This document shows, piece after piece, positions 9,692-17,230 of a stretch of DNA of 64,000 nt; positions within the stretch are counted from its first letter, which is position 1; every line of letters starts with the position of its first letter. The notes beneath the pieces are model-generated. The model had not been told where the DNA came from. It made no database searches and saw nothing but the letters and a program-made list of their open reading frames with translations. Location: contig NZ_LACC01000011.1 of the NCBI RefSeq assembly GCF_000967965.1, positions 186,001 to 250,000 of the forward strand. Reading direction: 5' to 3'. Source of the DNA: Pseudomonas fluorescens. GTDB taxonomy: Bacteria > Pseudomonadota > Gammaproteobacteria > Pseudomonadales > Pseudomonadaceae. The position numbers were made by a program, and so were the translations under genes.

Positions 9692-9750
9692 GGCGCCGGG
9701 CTCCGGCGCCTGAGCGATGACCTGCGGCGAGGGAGCTATCGCCCTCGCCG
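9692..9750. repeat. Two hairpins downstream of hemY
   Basis: A perfect 8-bp inverted repeat GGCGCCGG/CCGGCGCC with a 3-base loop lies at 9692-9710, and CGGCGAGGG/CGCCCTCGCCG lies at 9726-9750. The first may end hemY transcription, although no T-run follows; the second looks like a degenerate REP. The remaining sequence to the dsbB start (9945) shows no gene. Confidence 0.55.
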
Positions 9751-9944
9751 TAGTGCAATGACGGGTTGAAATTCAGTCGCGAAATTTCGTCGCAGGCAAA
9801 GTCCTACAGAGGACTACATTTTATCCTCTCACCTGCGTCGGGATTTCCCTACTCCTGCGCTGAAGTCTCTGTGGGCACTTGCCTTGAAAGGCTGTCGCGC
9901 TTTCCTCTACCGTAATGGTCTGTCACTACTTTTACGGAAAAGCC

Positions 9945-10496
9945 ATGTCTTTGGCCTGCTCACGCTCCTTGTTTTTCATGGCTTTCATTGCGGGTGCCCT
10001 GGCGATGGGCGTTTCCTACTACCTGGAATATGCAGTCGGCCTGCGACCTTGTGGCTTGTGTCTTGTGCAGCGGGTTTGCCTGGCGCTCCTGACCGGCATC
10101 TGCCTGATGGCTTCGGTCCATGGCCCCGGTCGCATCGGTAACGTTCTGTATTGGCTGCTCAGTCTTTGTTGCAGCCTGGCCGGCACCGTCACGGCGTGGC
10201 GACAGGTCTTGCTGCAAAGCCTTCCGACGGAGCAGGTAGCGGCATGCTCAACGCATCTTGCGGACCTGCTGGCCAATTCGCCGTGGCTATCGGTCGTACA
10301 GCAGATGTTCAAGGGCGCTGCCGATTGCGTGGAAATTTCCTGGACGCTGTTCGATCTGAGTCTCACCGAGTGGAGCTTGCTGTTCTTCGTCGCGATGATG
10401 ATTCTGGCCGTTTACCAGTCGCTGCGACTGGTCTGGACCAGCTATCAGCGACCGCTCAGCGGCGAGTCGTCGCACCGGGCCTTTGCAGGCGATTAA
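9945..10496 (+). CDS. dsbB: Disulfide bond formation protein DsbB (DsbH-type)
   Basis: This 183-residue inner-membrane protein passes electrons from DsbA to quinones. Four hydrophobic helices are visible. The first periplasmic loop carries the CGLC redox pair followed by the family residues VQR near residue 39, and the second loop has a further cysteine pair (AACSTH and AADCVEISW). I chose the ATG at 9945 because ACGGAAA precedes it; ten codons upstream is another ATG with no ribosome site. The position between hemY and algQ matches P. aeruginosa dsbH. Confidence 0.92.
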   Translation: MSLACSRSLFFMAFIAGALAMGVSYYLEYAVGLRPCGLCLVQRVCLALLTGICLMASVHGPGRIGNVLYWLLSLCCSLAGTVTAWRQVLLQSLPTEQVAACSTHLADLLANSPWLSVVQQMFKGAADCVEISWTLFDLSLTEWSLLFFVAMMILAVYQSLRLVWTSYQRPLSGESSHRAFAGD

Positions 10497-10527
10497 ACAC
10501 TTGTATGAACTTTATCGCCTGCGTACC

Positions 10528-10566
10528 TTGAAGCCAGTGTCGTGCGGGCATAATCTGGCCCGCACG
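10528..10566 (+). promoter_or_regulatory. Candidate algQ promoter with palindromic operator
   Basis: TTGAAG at 10528-10533 and CATAAT at 10549-10554 form a possible sigma-70-like promoter with a short 15-base spacer. The -10 box lies inside a nine-base inverted repeat, CGTGCGGGC (10541-10549) and GCCCGCACG (10558-10566). A protein bound there would block the promoter. This is inference from sequence only. Confidence 0.4.
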
Positions 10567-10673
10567 TGTCATTGGAATTATGTTGCTCGATGACGCTCTG
10601 CCTGACCGCCCACCGACGTTACAAGAGGCGAGCGGGCATAGAGCAGCTGACCCACAAGGGAAGAGAGATCACC

Positions 10674-11132
10674 ATGCTCGAAAGTTGTCAGAATGCTCAG
10701 GAACGCTGGGGCGGAGTGCACCTGCTGATCGATCGCTGGTTGCAGGAACGACACGAACTGATCGGGGCCTATGACGCTCTCGGCGCAAAGCCTGAGGTGC
10801 TGGGTGAGAACCGCAAGCCCTTGCAGGAATTCTGCGGCGTGCTGGTCGATTATGTATCGGCCGGACACTTCGAGATCTACGAGCAGCTGACGGGGGAGGC
10901 CAAGGCTTTCAACGACCAGCGTGGCCTTGAGCTCGCCGAGACGATCTACCCGCGTATCGACGTCATCACCGAAAAGCTGCTCGCCTTCAATGATCTGTGT
11001 GACGCAGGAAAGTGTGTCGCCGAAGAGTTCAAGACACTCGGCGGACTGTTGCATGAGCGCTTTGAACTGGAGGATTGCCTGATCGAAGTGCTGCACACCG
11101 CCCACAAGGAAACTGATTCGGTTCAGGCCTGA
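10674..11132 (+). CDS. algQ: Anti-sigma-70 regulator Rsd/AlgQ
   Basis: The 152-residue protein begins [20 protein letters not shown], the Rsd/AlgQ fold: an all-helical protein that binds region 4 of sigma-70 and shifts RNA polymerase toward alternative sigma factors. Conserved residues include [19 protein letters not shown] near the N-terminus and [19 protein letters not shown] near residue 60. GGAAGAGAG lies before the ATG at 10674, supporting this start over an upstream one. A strong terminator follows. In P. aeruginosa it influences alginate production. Confidence 0.95.
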   Translation: MLESCQNAQERWGGVHLLIDRWLQERHELIGAYDALGAKPEVLGENRKPLQEFCGVLVDYVSAGHFEIYEQLTGEAKAFNDQRGLELAETIYPRIDVITEKLLAFNDLCDAGKCVAEEFKTLGGLLHERFELEDCLIEVLHTAHKETDSVQA

Positions 11133-11154
11133 AGCTCTTTCTGCAAGATCCCGA

Positions 11155-11183
11155 AACGGCGTGCCAAGGCACGCCGTTTTTCG
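11155..11183. terminator. Bidirectional rho-independent terminator
   Basis: AACGGCGTGCC pairs with GGCACGCCGTT across a two-base loop, followed by TTTTCG. It can end algQ and, read the other way, lies just past the FKBP gene stop. Confidence 0.85.
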
Positions 11184-11192
11184 TTTGCGTCG

Positions 11193-11858
11193 TCAGCTGG
11201 TGGCGCCGCGCAATTCGACTTCGAACACCAGTGGAGTGAACGGAGCAATCACGTCACCGGCACCGTCGGCGCCATAGGCTTGAGCCGATGGAATCACCAG
11301 TCGCCATTTCGCCCCGACCGGCATGTTTTGCAACGCGCTGCGCCATCCGGCGATCACGCTGTCGAGACTGAACCATTGTGGCTGACTGTTCTGATCGAAC
11401 ACCGTTCCGTCGGGCAAGCGACCGATGTACAGCACCTGCACTTTGCCGTTCGGTCCGGCCTTGGCGCCAGTGCCTGGCGTCAACTCGGTCAGCAACACGC
11501 CATCAGCCAGTTCGCGCACACCCGGCCTGGCTTTTTCCGTGGCGAGAAAACGCTGTTCTTTTTCCAGTGCCATTTCGCTTTGCGGCTCGGCTGACTGCAT
11601 GGCGATCCGGGCTTCATGCTCGTTCAGTATCTGCTGGATTTGCTCGTCCTTCAGCGCCAGTGGTTTGCCCTGATAGGCCTGCTGCAATCCTTCGACCAGT
11701 GCCTGGAGCTGCAGATCGGGAGCCTCCTGGCGCAGGCGTTCGCCAAGGCTTGCACCCAGGCTGTAAGCGAGATCGTGGGCTTCATTTTCCTGCGTTTTTT
11801 CGGCGGCCTGGGCCACCGAAAAAAACACGCACAGCGATAAAAAAAGGTAGCGCGACAT
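11193..11858 (-). CDS. Periplasmic FKBP-type peptidyl-prolyl isomerase
   Basis: This 221-residue protein has a signal peptide (MSRYLFLSLCVFFSVAQA, cleavage before AEK), an N-terminal helical dimerisation region as in FkpA/Mip (about 25-110), and a C-terminal FKBP domain (about 125-220) with VQVLYIGRLPDGTVFDQN and WRLVIPSAQAYG. It probably assists folding of exported proteins. It is convergent with algQ, matching the P. aeruginosa order algQ - FKBP - algP. The FKBP domain is slightly divergent (VQVLYIG in place of the common VKVHYTG), so enzyme activity is likely but not certain. Confidence 0.92.
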   Translation of the reverse strand: MSRYLFLSLCVFFSVAQAAEKTQENEAHDLAYSLGASLGERLRQEAPDLQLQALVEGLQQAYQGKPLALKDEQIQQILNEHEARIAMQSAEPQSEMALEKEQRFLATEKARPGVRELADGVLLTELTPGTGAKAGPNGKVQVLYIGRLPDGTVFDQNSQPQWFSLDSVIAGWRSALQNMPVGAKWRLVIPSAQAYGADGAGDVIAPFTPLVFEVELRGATS

Positions 11859-12050
11859 GAACTCTCTCCGACCTGAATTGCGGGCGATTATGCCAGCGAG
11901 AATGTGCGCAACGGTGAACTGCTTTTGCGTCGAGGCAGAAGTTTTTCAATCCTTTGCAACGTAGCGCTTTCGATAGTGTCAACATGCCCTAGCGGCGGTT
12001 GCAGCAGAGGTCTAGTATGAGCCGCACTCACTTCAGCCAGGAGGTAAACC

Positions 12051-13211
12051 ATGTCGGCCACCAAGAAGCCAGTAAACACTCCGTTGCACTTGCTCCAACA
12101 ACTCTCGAGCAGCCTGCTCGAGCATCTGGAAACCGCTTGTTCCGAAGCCTTGGCTGATGCTGAAAAGTTGCTCGCCAAACTGGAAAAGCAGCGCGGAAAA
12201 GCGCAAGAAAAACTGCACAAGTCCCGCACCAAATTGCAGGACGCTGCGGCGGCCGGAAAAGCCAAGGCGCAAGCCAAGGCCAAGGGCGCAGTGGCCGATC
12301 TTGAGGAGCTGCTCGATGCCCTCAAGGATCGTCAATCGGAAACCCGCGGCTATATCCTGCAACTCAAGCGCGATGCTCAGGAAAGCCTGAAACTGGCCCA
12401 GGGCGTCGGTCGTGTACAAGAGGCTGTCGGCAAGGTGTTGTCCTTGCGTGCGGCCAAACCTGCTGCGGCACCTGCGAAGAAAGCCGCTGCCAAACCGGCT
12501 GCTGCAAAAGCACCGGCCAAGCCTGCTGCTGCCGCCAAACCAGCCGCTGCCAAACCAGTCGCTAAAACTGCCGCAGCCAAACCTGCTGCCAAACCGGCTG
12601 CGAGAAAACCGGCTGCTGCCAGCGCTGCAAAACCTGCGGCTAAAACCACGGCTGCCAAACCAGCCGCCGCACGACCTGCCGCTGCAAGAGCCGCTGCTGC
12701 CAAACCAGCCGTGGCTAAAACCGCCGCCGCGAAACCGGCTGCAAAACCAGCTGCAAAACCGGCCGCTAAACCAGCTGCCCGCACCGCTGCCGCGAAACCT
12801 GCTGCCAAGCCGGCTGCAAAACCCGTCGCTGCAAAACCGGCAACCAAACCTGCAGCTAAAGCAGCAGCCAAGCCAGCGGCAAAACCTGCTGTAAAAGCGG
12901 CTGCCAAACCTGCTGCTAAACCAGCCGCAAAACCAGCTGCAGCGAAACCAGCCGTTGCCGCCAAACCAGCCGCTACCAAGCCAGTTGCCGCCAAACCGGC
13001 TGCTGCGAAACCCGCTGCAAAACCAGCAGCCAAACCTGCAGTGAAAAAGCCGGTTGCCGCCAAGCCAGCCACCGCTCCGGTTGCCAAGCCAGTCGCTCCG
13101 GCTGCGCCCGCAGCACCTGCTCCGGCAGCAACTACTACCTCGACAGCCGCGCCAGCGCCAACGCCTGCCGCAACTTCGAGTGTTGTAACCACCCCAGCCA
13201 GCGCTTCCTAA
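12051..13211 (+). CDS. algP: Histone H1-like regulator AlgP (AlgR3)
   Basis: This 386-residue protein has an N-terminal helical, lysine-rich coiled-coil half (residues 1-135, starting MSATKKPVNTPLHLLQQLSS) and a C-terminal half made almost wholly of Lys-Pro-Ala-Ala units, like the tail of histone H1. In P. aeruginosa AlgP is linked to alginate gene expression and binds DNA. AGGAGG precedes the ATG. The end (residues about 345-386) is Ala/Pro/Thr-rich without lysine. Its stop overlaps the stop of the convergent TIGR02444 gene. Length varies between strains because of the repeats. Confidence 0.93.
   Translation: MSATKKPVNTPLHLLQQLSSSLLEHLETACSEALADAEKLLAKLEKQRGKAQEKLHKSRTKLQDAAAAGKAKAQAKAKGAVADLEELLDALKDRQSETRGYILQLKRDAQESLKLAQGVGRVQEAVGKVLSLRAAKPAAAPAKKAAAKPAAAKAPAKPAAAAKPAAAKPVAKTAAAKPAAKPAARKPAAASAAKPAAKTTAAKPAAARPAAARAAAAKPAVAKTAAAKPAAKPAAKPAAKPAARTAAAKPAAKPAAKPVAAKPATKPAAKAAAKPAAKPAVKAAAKPAAKPAAKPAAAKPAVAAKPAATKPVAAKPAAAKPAAKPAAKPAVKKPVAAKPATAPVAKPVAPAAPAAPAPAATTTSTAAPAPTPAATSSVVTTPASAS
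12450..13085 (+). repeat. Degenerate 12-bp coding repeats (Lys-Pro-Ala-Ala) in algP
   Basis: About 50 tandem or near-tandem copies of a 12-base unit of the type AAACCGGCTGCC encode KPAA and variants (KPVA, RTAA, KTAA). Third positions differ a lot between copies, so the array is old or diversified rather than a clean satellite, but slippage or recombination would keep the reading frame. Confidence 0.85.
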
Positions 13212-13672
13212 GTGCCGGTTACCGCGACGCGCAGCTGATGCAGCGCGTCGCGGTGCAGGTGGGCGGCCTCAGCCGCCGCACCTTCCAGCCAGGCCGATAG
13301 ATCGGTCTCGGCATTTTGCGGCCAACTCTGCGCCGCTCTCTCCAGCCGCAACAACAGATGCCGTTCGGCTTCCAGCTCCAGTGCCTTCACTTGTTCACGC
13401 AGGGTATGCAATTCAGCGTCTTCCTTGGCCGCGGCTTTCCACTGTATGCGCAAGGCGCGTAACGGCCGCACGACATCGGTGTCCCAGGCGAAAGCCACGC
13501 TGCGCAATTGCTGCAAGCGCTGCTCATCGCAGGCCACACCTCGATGTCCCAACCACGCACCACACAGCAACAGGCACACATTGACCCCCGCCGATTGCAA
13601 TTGCAGGCAGGCCTGCTCAACGCTCGGGCGGGCGTAAGTGGTTAGGGAAAAGCTCCACAGGTCAGAGGACAT
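13208..13672 (-). CDS. Conserved protein, TIGR02444 family
   Basis: This 154-residue protein begins MSSDLWSFSLTTYARPSVEQ and continues with CLQLQSAGVNVCLLLCGAWLG, the hallmark of the TIGR02444 family of gammaproteobacteria. It is soluble and helical, with no signal peptide. Its role is unknown. It ends against algP: the two stop codons overlap at 13208-13211. It is divergent from the ABC-F gene, with 50 bases between starts; this pairing is conserved in pseudomonads as far as I recall. Confidence 0.85.
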   Translation of the reverse strand: MSSDLWSFSLTTYARPSVEQACLQLQSAGVNVCLLLCGAWLGHRGVACDEQRLQQLRSVAFAWDTDVVRPLRALRIQWKAAAKEDAELHTLREQVKALELEAERHLLLRLERAAQSWPQNAETDLSAWLEGAAAEAAHLHRDALHQLRVAVTGT

Positions 13673-13722
13673 AGTGCTACTCGCGCCAGTTGCGAGCGAA
13701 GCTGGTAGACTCCGCCGCCATT

Positions 13723-15633
13723 ATGATTCGACTTCAGAACCTGACTTTACAGCGTGGCCCGCAACGTCTGCTAGAAGACGCCGAGCTGACGCTGCACGCC
13801 GGCCAGAAAGCCGGCCTCATCGGTGCCAACGGCGCCGGCAAATCGAGCCTGTTCGCCTTGCTTCGGGGTGAGCTGCACCCGGACTCGGGTGATTGCTTCC
13901 TGCCGGCCGACTGGCGTATCGCCCACATGCGCCAGGAGGTCGACACCCTCGAGCGCCTGGCGGTCGACTACGTGCTCGATGGCGACCTGCGCCTGCGCCA
14001 GGTGCAACGCGACCTGGCGGTAGCCGAAGCGGCCCATGACGGTGCCGCTCAGGCCCGCCTGCACTCGGAACTCGACAGCGCCGACGGTTACACCGCCGAC
14101 GCCCGGGCGCGCAAGTTGCTGGCCGGACTTGGGTTCACCAACGAGCAGATGGATCGCCAGGTCGGGGATTTCTCCGGTGGCTGGCGGATGCGCCTGAACC
14201 TGGCGCAGGCCCTGATGTGCCCATCGGACCTGCTGCTGCTCGACGAACCGACCAACCACCTCGATCTCGACGCCATCATCTGGCTCGAAGAGTGGCTCAA
14301 GAGTTATCCCGGCACCTTGATGCTGATTTCCCACGACCGGGATTTCCTCGATGCCGTGGTCGACCACATAGCCCACGTCGATCAGCGCAAGATCACCCTG
14401 TACCGCGGTGGCTACAGCGCCTTCGAGCGCGCCCGTGCCGAACGCCTGGCCCAGCAACAGCAGGCGTACGAGAAGCAGCAGGTGCAACGTGCGCACATGG
14501 AAAGCTACATCGCCCGCTTCAAGGCCCAGGCCACCAAGGCCCGTCAGGCCCAGAGCCGGATCAAGGCCCTGGAGCGGATGGAAGAGTTGACCGCTGCCCA
14601 CGTCGACTCGCCGTTCGATTTCGTTTTCCGTGAATCACAGAAAATTTCCAGTCCGCTGATCGACCTGTCCGATGCCCGTCTGGGTTACGGCGACAAAGCC
14701 GTGCTGGAGAAGGTCAAGCTGCAACTGACCCCGGGTGCGCGAATCGGTCTGCTCGGCCCGAACGGCGCCGGTAAATCGACCCTGATCAAGAACCTTGCCG
14801 GTGAGCTGTCGCCATTGGCCGGCCGCTTGACCCGTGGCGAGAACACCGTGGTCGGTTACTTCGCCCAGCATCAACTCGATTCTCTGGACTCCAAGGCCAG
14901 CCCGTTGCTGCACGTGCAGCGCCTGGCTCCGACCGAACGCGAACAGACCCTGCGCGACTTCCTCGGCGGTTTCGACTTCCGTGGCGCGCGAATCGACGAG
15001 CCGGTACTGAATTTCTCCGGTGGCGAGAAGGCACGCCTGGCGTTGGCCTTGATCGCTTGGGACCGACCGAACCTGTTGCTGCTCGACGAACCGACCAACC
15101 ACCTGGACCTGGAAATGCGCCTGGCGCTGACCATGGCCCTACAGGAATTCAGTGGTGCGGTACTGGTGGTCTCTCACGATCGCCACTTGCTCAAAAGCAC
15201 CACCGACAACTTCTATCTGGTGGCGGACGGCAAAGTCGAAGAGTTCGACGGCGACCTGGAGGACTACACCCGCTGGCTGGTGGAGTATCGCCAGCGCAAC
15301 GCCCCGGTCAGCAACACGCCGGTCAACCCGGACAAGACCGACAAGAAAGCCCAGCGTCAGGCTGCTGCTGCGTTGCGCCAGCAACTGGCACCGCACAAGC
15401 GCGAAGCTGACAAGCTTGAAGCCGAGCTCGGCAAGCTCCACGAAAAATTGGCGAAGGTCGATACCAGCCTCGGCGACAGCGATATCTACGAGCCGGCGCG
15501 CAAGAGCGAATTGCGTGATCTGCTAGCCGAACAGGCCAAGCTGAAGGTGCGTGAGGCGGAGCTGGAGGAAGCGTGGATGGAAGCCCTGGAATTGCTGGAA
15601 GGCATGCAGGCGGAGCTGGAGGCACTGTCCTGA
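13723..15633 (+). CDS. yheS: ABC-F family ATPase, YheS type
   Basis: This 636-residue protein has two ABC ATPase domains without membrane segments. The first Walker A is GANGAGKSS near residue 34 and the second GPNGAGKST near 346. Signatures are DFSGGWRMRLN near 151 and NFSGGEKARLA near 439, each with a DEPTNHLDL Walker B. Length and linker (YIARFKAQATKARQAQSRIKALERME) match E. coli YheS, a ribosome-associated translation factor. The start at 13723 (MIRLQNLTLQRG) was chosen over an ATG 11 codons upstream by family alignment. Its stop overlaps the next gene by one base. Confidence 0.95.
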   Translation: MIRLQNLTLQRGPQRLLEDAELTLHAGQKAGLIGANGAGKSSLFALLRGELHPDSGDCFLPADWRIAHMRQEVDTLERLAVDYVLDGDLRLRQVQRDLAVAEAAHDGAAQARLHSELDSADGYTADARARKLLAGLGFTNEQMDRQVGDFSGGWRMRLNLAQALMCPSDLLLLDEPTNHLDLDAIIWLEEWLKSYPGTLMLISHDRDFLDAVVDHIAHVDQRKITLYRGGYSAFERARAERLAQQQQAYEKQQVQRAHMESYIARFKAQATKARQAQSRIKALERMEELTAAHVDSPFDFVFRESQKISSPLIDLSDARLGYGDKAVLEKVKLQLTPGARIGLLGPNGAGKSTLIKNLAGELSPLAGRLTRGENTVVGYFAQHQLDSLDSKASPLLHVQRLAPTEREQTLRDFLGGFDFRGARIDEPVLNFSGGEKARLALALIAWDRPNLLLLDEPTNHLDLEMRLALTMALQEFSGAVLVVSHDRHLLKSTTDNFYLVADGKVEEFDGDLEDYTRWLVEYRQRNAPVSNTPVNPDKTDKKAQRQAAAALRQQLAPHKREADKLEAELGKLHEKLAKVDTSLGDSDIYEPARKSELRDLLAEQAKLKVREAELEEAWMEALELLEGMQAELEALS

Positions 15634-16214
15634 TGGACGCCTTCAAGCTGCCGTTGCCGGCGGTGTGGGTCGAGCCGATCTGGCTTGGCGTGCAAATCCT
15701 GCTGATCCTGCTCGCCGGCTACTTCACCCAGCGATTCGTCGCCAAAGGCCTGACCCGCCTCGGTGAGCGTTACCCGTTTCCGCCGCAGTTGCTGATGCCG
15801 CTACGGGGCGGATTGCGCTGGCTGATCATGGGCAGCGCGCTGATTTTCGTCCTGGAGCGACTCGGTGTATCGGCCACGGTGCTCTGGACCGCGTTGTCCG
15901 GTTTCGTCGCAGTCGCGGCGGTGGCGTTTTTCGCCATGTGGAGCGTGCTCTCGAACCTGCTGTGCGCGATCCTGATCTTTACCGTCGGCCCGTTCCGCAT
16001 AGGTGACGTGGTCGAGTTGGTGGATACCACCGACAAGCCCGGCGTCAAAGGCCGAGTGGTAGCGATCAATCTTCTTTACACCACGCTGATCGAGGCCGAA
16101 GAACTCGGCACTGGCAGCGCCATGGTGCAGGTGCCCAACAGTTTGTTCTTCCAGCGCTCGGTGCGACGCTGGCGCGGGACGGATGTGTTTCCTTCCAGTG
16201 GGTTTGAAAAGTAA
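15633..16214 (+). CDS. Small MscS-like mechanosensitive channel protein
   Basis: This 193-residue protein has three hydrophobic helices (about 15-33, 60-78 and 86-113) followed by a short beta domain. The third helix region, ALSGFVAVAAVAFFAMWSVLSNLLCAILI, resembles the glycine/alanine-rich pore helix TM3 of MscS, and FTVGPFRIGDVVEL is the start of its beta domain. It is shorter than MscS (286 residues) and lacks the C-terminal alpha/beta portion. The ATG at 15633 overlaps the yheS stop (TGATG), so the two are probably co-translated. It probably responds to membrane tension. Confidence 0.85.
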   Translation: MDAFKLPLPAVWVEPIWLGVQILLILLAGYFTQRFVAKGLTRLGERYPFPPQLLMPLRGGLRWLIMGSALIFVLERLGVSATVLWTALSGFVAVAAVAFFAMWSVLSNLLCAILIFTVGPFRIGDVVELVDTTDKPGVKGRVVAINLLYTTLIEAEELGTGSAMVQVPNSLFFQRSVRRWRGTDVFPSSGFEK

Positions 16215-16238
16215 GCCTTCAGCTGACTGATACACCGC

Positions 16239-16331
16239 CATCGCGAGCAAGCTCGCTCCCACAGTGTCTTGTGTAGCACCCGGATATTGCGTCCGCAGCA
16301 GATCCCTGTGGGAGCGAGCTTGCTCGCGATG
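16239..16331. repeat. REPIN: inverted REP pair
   Basis: CATCGCGAGCAAGCTCGCTC at 16239 and its inverse GAGCGAGCTTGCTCGCGATG ending at 16331 enclose about 41 bases. It lies between the channel gene and the LysE gene. Confidence 0.9.
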
Positions 16332-16436
16332 GGGGTCTCAAGTCGGCCGTCGCCATGTCCTACAAAAAATCGGTAGTCATCCAATCAAAGCCGCATTAGC
16401 TTAGACGTCTGTCACGAGTCTGAGTCGAGGTGTGCA

Positions 16437-17069
16437 ATGGAGCTTCAAACATGGCTGGCGTTTTTTGCCGCCTGCTGGGTGATCAGCCTGTCCCCCGGTG
16501 CCGGCGCCATTGCGTCGATGTCCAGCGGCCTGCAATACGGTTTCTGGCGCGGCTACTGGAACGCCCTGGGCCTGCAACTGGGCCTGGCTTTACAGATCGC
16601 CATCGTCGGTGCCGGTGTCGGCGCCATTCTTACTGCGTCGGCCACAGCCTTCTACGCCATCAAATGGTTTGGCGTGGCGTACCTGGTTTACCTCGCGATC
16701 AAGCAATGGCGCGCGCTGCCCAGCGATATGAGCGATGACGCGGCAGTGCGCCAGATCGGCAAGCCGATGGCCCTGGTGTTCCGTGGTTTTCTGGTGAACA
16801 TCAGCAACCCCAAGGCGCTGGTGTTCATGCTGGCGGTGCTGCCGCAGTTCATCGACCCCCATGCTCCGCTGCTGATTCAGTATCTGGTGATCGGCGTGAC
16901 CATGGTCTGCGTCGACCTGATCGTGATGGCCGGGTATACCGGTCTGGCGTCTAAAGTGCTGCGTCTGTTGCGCACACCGAAACAGCAAAAACGCATGAAC
17001 CGCACCTTTGCCGGGCTGTTCATCGGGGCGGCGGCGTTCATGGCGACGTTGCGCAGGGCTGCTGTGTAA
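16437..17069 (+). CDS. LysE/RhtB family amino-acid exporter
   Basis: This 210-residue protein has about six hydrophobic helices. The N-terminal motif ISLSPGAGAIASMSSGLQYG (residues 16-35) is the LysE/RhtB signature, and GFLVNISNPKALVFMLAVLPQF near 120 is the second conserved block. It probably exports an amino acid or a homoserine-lactone-like compound; the substrate cannot be told from sequence. A clear terminator follows 14 bases after the stop, so it looks monocistronic. Confidence 0.92.
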   Translation: MELQTWLAFFAACWVISLSPGAGAIASMSSGLQYGFWRGYWNALGLQLGLALQIAIVGAGVGAILTASATAFYAIKWFGVAYLVYLAIKQWRALPSDMSDDAAVRQIGKPMALVFRGFLVNISNPKALVFMLAVLPQFIDPHAPLLIQYLVIGVTMVCVDLIVMAGYTGLASKVLRLLRTPKQQKRMNRTFAGLFIGAAAFMATLRRAAV

Positions 17070-17082
17070 AACGGCGACTTAC

Positions 17083-17112
17083 AAAAAAGGCGACCCTGGA
17101 GGTCGCCTTTTT
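17083..17112 (+). terminator. Rho-independent terminator of the LysE-family gene
   Basis: AAGGCGACC pairs with GGTCGCCTT around CTGGA, followed by TTTTTC; an A-run precedes it. Confidence 0.9.
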
Positions 17113-17230
17113 CATTTGGGGGAGCAATTCCAGAATCCAATGCAATTACGAAGAAGTATCAACAAAGCTTGAGCGAAACCCGTCAGGCGTTAACAATATG
17201 TAACTTCGCATTTCCAATTGAGATTCATTC

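Noticed and set aside
12377..13192. A 271-residue Ala/Gly-rich frame opposite algP that looks like a multi-helix membrane protein
   Set aside because: The alternating AAGLAAGFAA pattern is simply the reverse complement of the KPAA repeat codons.
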